Source: Sapria himalayana (Eukaryota > Streptophyta > Magnoliopsida > Malpighiales > Rafflesiaceae). From it: a stretch of DNA of 64,000 bases. The DNA is taken from NCBI GenBank assembly GCA_029783825.1, contig JAREIK010005795.1:156268-220267 (forward strand), read 5' to 3'. Positions 62,219 through 64,000 of the stretch are shown one piece after another (position 1 is the stretch's first letter; each line of letters begins with the position of its first letter). The notes below the pieces were generated by a model, which was given only the letters and a program-made list of their open reading frames with translations, had not been told where the DNA came from and made no database searches. The position numbers and the translations under genes are program-made.

Positions 62219-63136
62219 ATAATAATTATAAAATTTTTTTCAAACGTGAATACAATATTTAGTCATAATAATCATTATATTTATATATCATATAAATTCA
62301 ATATAAACATTTTTATGGATAAATATTCTAATAATGATGAAAAAATAACTTAATAATATATTATTAATAAGATAGATATCAATTAAAATATATTTACAAA
62401 ACCTAAAATGATTAAGAAGCAAAGCAAAATATATTAATATACAATAATTTTTTGTTTTGAAATTTTTTTTTCTTTTAAAAAGTTTATCTATAATTTTTTG
62501 ATGAAAAATAATTTATATAAATTATATTTGTGTAACTCAAAAATTATTTTGTAATTAATATTTATATAAAAATAAACAAATAAATAATTAAAATGAATAT
62601 TTAAAATTATAATTAAAAAATGAGATTTATTATTTAGGTTATACTAGTCTAATTAAAATGAGATCTGTCTTACTAATAATTTATTTTGTGCTTAATATTT
62701 ATATAAAAATAAACTGAAAATTAATTAAAATAAAAATTTAAAATCATACTGAATAAAAATTAAAATGATATTTTTGATTTATTATTAATGTATACTAGTT
62801 TAATGGTTTAAGTATTTAAAGGTTTTGTCTTTTAGGAATTTAGTGATTTAGGTTTTTAGGCATTTAGTGGTTTATAGGTTTTATTTAATCAATAAAATAA
62901 GAAAAAAAAATTTGTAATTTTTTCTCATTTTCATAGGTTATAACCTTTGAAAATATAATAATATTTAAAATTTTATTGATATATTTTATAATAATTAAAA
63001 TGAATATTTAAAATTATAATGAAAATGAGATTATAATACATAATCATTTTATGTATTTATAATCAGTTTATTATTTAAAATTAATATTTAAAATATTTTA
63101 TTAAAATATTAAATTATGAATCATTATTTCTATTAT

Positions 63137-63160
63137 TTAGGTTATACCGGTATACCCTAA
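63137..63160. repeat. Head-to-head junction of two satellite arms
   Basis: TTAGGTTATACC is followed directly by GGTATACCCTAA, a 24-bp inverted repeat with one mismatch. The forward array ends and the reverse array begins here, on the conserved TTTAGGGTATACC element. Confidence 0.85.
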
Positions 63161-64000
63161 AAATATTTTAATATTTTATTATTTAATCATTATTAAAAAA
63201 TAAATTATGAGTTATACAAATATAATTTATGTAAATTATTTTTAATCACAAAAATATAGATAAACTTTTTAAAATAAAAAAAATAAAAAATAAAAAATTA
63301 TTATATAGTAATATATTTTGTTTTGATAATGAATCAATTTATGTTTTGTAATTATATTTTAATTGATATTTATCTTATTAATAATATTTTTATTAATTTA
63401 TTTTTTTTGATAATTATTAGAATATTTACACTAAAATTGATTATATTGAATTTATATGATATATAAATATAATGAGTATTATAACTAAATATTGAATTCA
63501 CTTTAGAAAATAATTTAAAAATTATTATATTTTCAAAGGTTATAACCTTTGAAAATATCAAAAAATAATAAAAATAAATGTTTTGTAATTTTATTTTTTA
63601 AATAAAACCTATAAACAAATTAATGTATACACAATTAAATCAGTAAACACCTAAACCCCATAATACCTAAATACATAAACCATTAAACTGCTATATAATA
63701 CATAATAATTAATAAATCTAATTTTAATTTCTATTTATTATAGTTTTAAATATTCATTTTAATTATTTATTAATTTTTTATGGAAATATTTATTACAAAA
63801 TAAATTATGAGTGCGACATATATAATTTAAATAATTTATTTTTAATCAAAAAAATATATTCGCTTATAAAAGAAGTAAAAATTTAAAAATTTAAAAATTA
63901 AAAATTATTATCTAGTAATATATTTTATTTTAATTTTGAATCAATTTGGGTTTAGTAAATATTTTTTTATTTAATATCTATCTTATTATTAATAGTTTAT
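63149..64000 (-). repeat. Satellite array in reverse orientation, continuing past the window
   Basis: From here to the end the satellite is recognisable only on the minus strand: TAAATTATGAGTTATACAAATATAATTT, a reversed octamer block at about 63600-63690 (with CCACTAAATGCC-like complements degraded to ATTAATGTATAC), and a perfect 32-bp dyad at 63527. Compared with the consensus, about 90 bp appear to be missing between 63160 and 63190. Confidence 0.85.
63527..63558. repeat. 32-bp perfect palindrome in the reversed arm
   Basis: The arm ATATTTTCAAAGGTTA and its exact reverse complement, as at 3464, 7502 and 8840. Confidence 0.9.

Larger units (their letters stand above)
58511..63148 (+). repeat. 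Satellite array, block E
   Basis: Families run the zeta variant (58.51 kb), eta (59.10), iota (59.65), kappa (60.25), lambda (60.86), alpha (61.44), beta (62.05) and gamma (62.77). After the gamma dyad near 62944 the sequence departs from the monomer plan: 62980-63148 is a scrambled mix of short satellite phrases that ends in TTATTTAGGTTATACC. No gene is present. Confidence 0.85.

Noticed and set aside
1..64000. Organellar or bacterial origin
   Set aside because: There are no plastid, mitochondrial or bacterial genes, no tRNAs or rRNAs, and no operon-like layout. The elements are nuclear plant transposons.

Overview
This window is plant nuclear DNA, very AT-rich and almost gene-free. It is one long satellite-like array interrupted by five transposable-element insertions, one of them cut by the window start. 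The plant assignment rests on the element families: a RICESLEEPER/DAYSLEEPER-type hAT transposase, an L1-like LINE whose ORF1 has a DUF4283 and zinc-knuckle layout and whose ORF2 ends in an RNase H domain, and two solo LTRs with 5-bp target duplications. No host gene, rRNA, tRNA, CRISPR array or prokaryotic gene organisation was seen. The species cannot be named. A heterochromatic (pericentromeric, subtelomeric or similar) location is an inference.

Layout: 1-1314, right part of hAT copy 1. 1315-10118, satellite. 10119-13820, hAT copy 2. 13821-35414, satellite. 35415-35987, solo LTR on the minus strand. 35988-36591, satellite. 36592-43490, degenerate LINE on the minus strand. 43491-48363, satellite. 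48364-52059, hAT copy 3. 52060-57030, satellite. 57031-57606, solo LTR of the same family on the plus strand. 57607-64000, satellite with one flipped monomer (about 57871-58510) and an orientation switch at 63148/63149.

Each satellite monomer (about 530-620 bp, or about 740 bp when a roughly 145-bp piece is duplicated inside it) has the same modular plan. First comes a conserved TTTAGGGTATACC element. Then a block of about eleven degenerate TTTA-headed octamers (88 bp) in strict 8-base register. About 45 bp later comes a 24-32 bp perfect or near-perfect palindrome centred on GGTTATAACC, followed by AT-rich filler. Monomers fall into recognisable families (called alpha to lambda here for convenience) that recur in a fixed order, so this is a higher-order repeat array. 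Two consecutive five-monomer units lie at about 22.2-28.0 kb.

All coding regions are decayed. The three hAT copies sit at the same place in the satellite consensus, and pairs of them share flanking variants. They were therefore probably carried along by amplification and exchange of the array rather than inserted three times. The most interesting material is the array itself: the palindrome whose arms have sometimes changed together, the octamer block, and the shared breakpoints that record segmental duplication and inversion.
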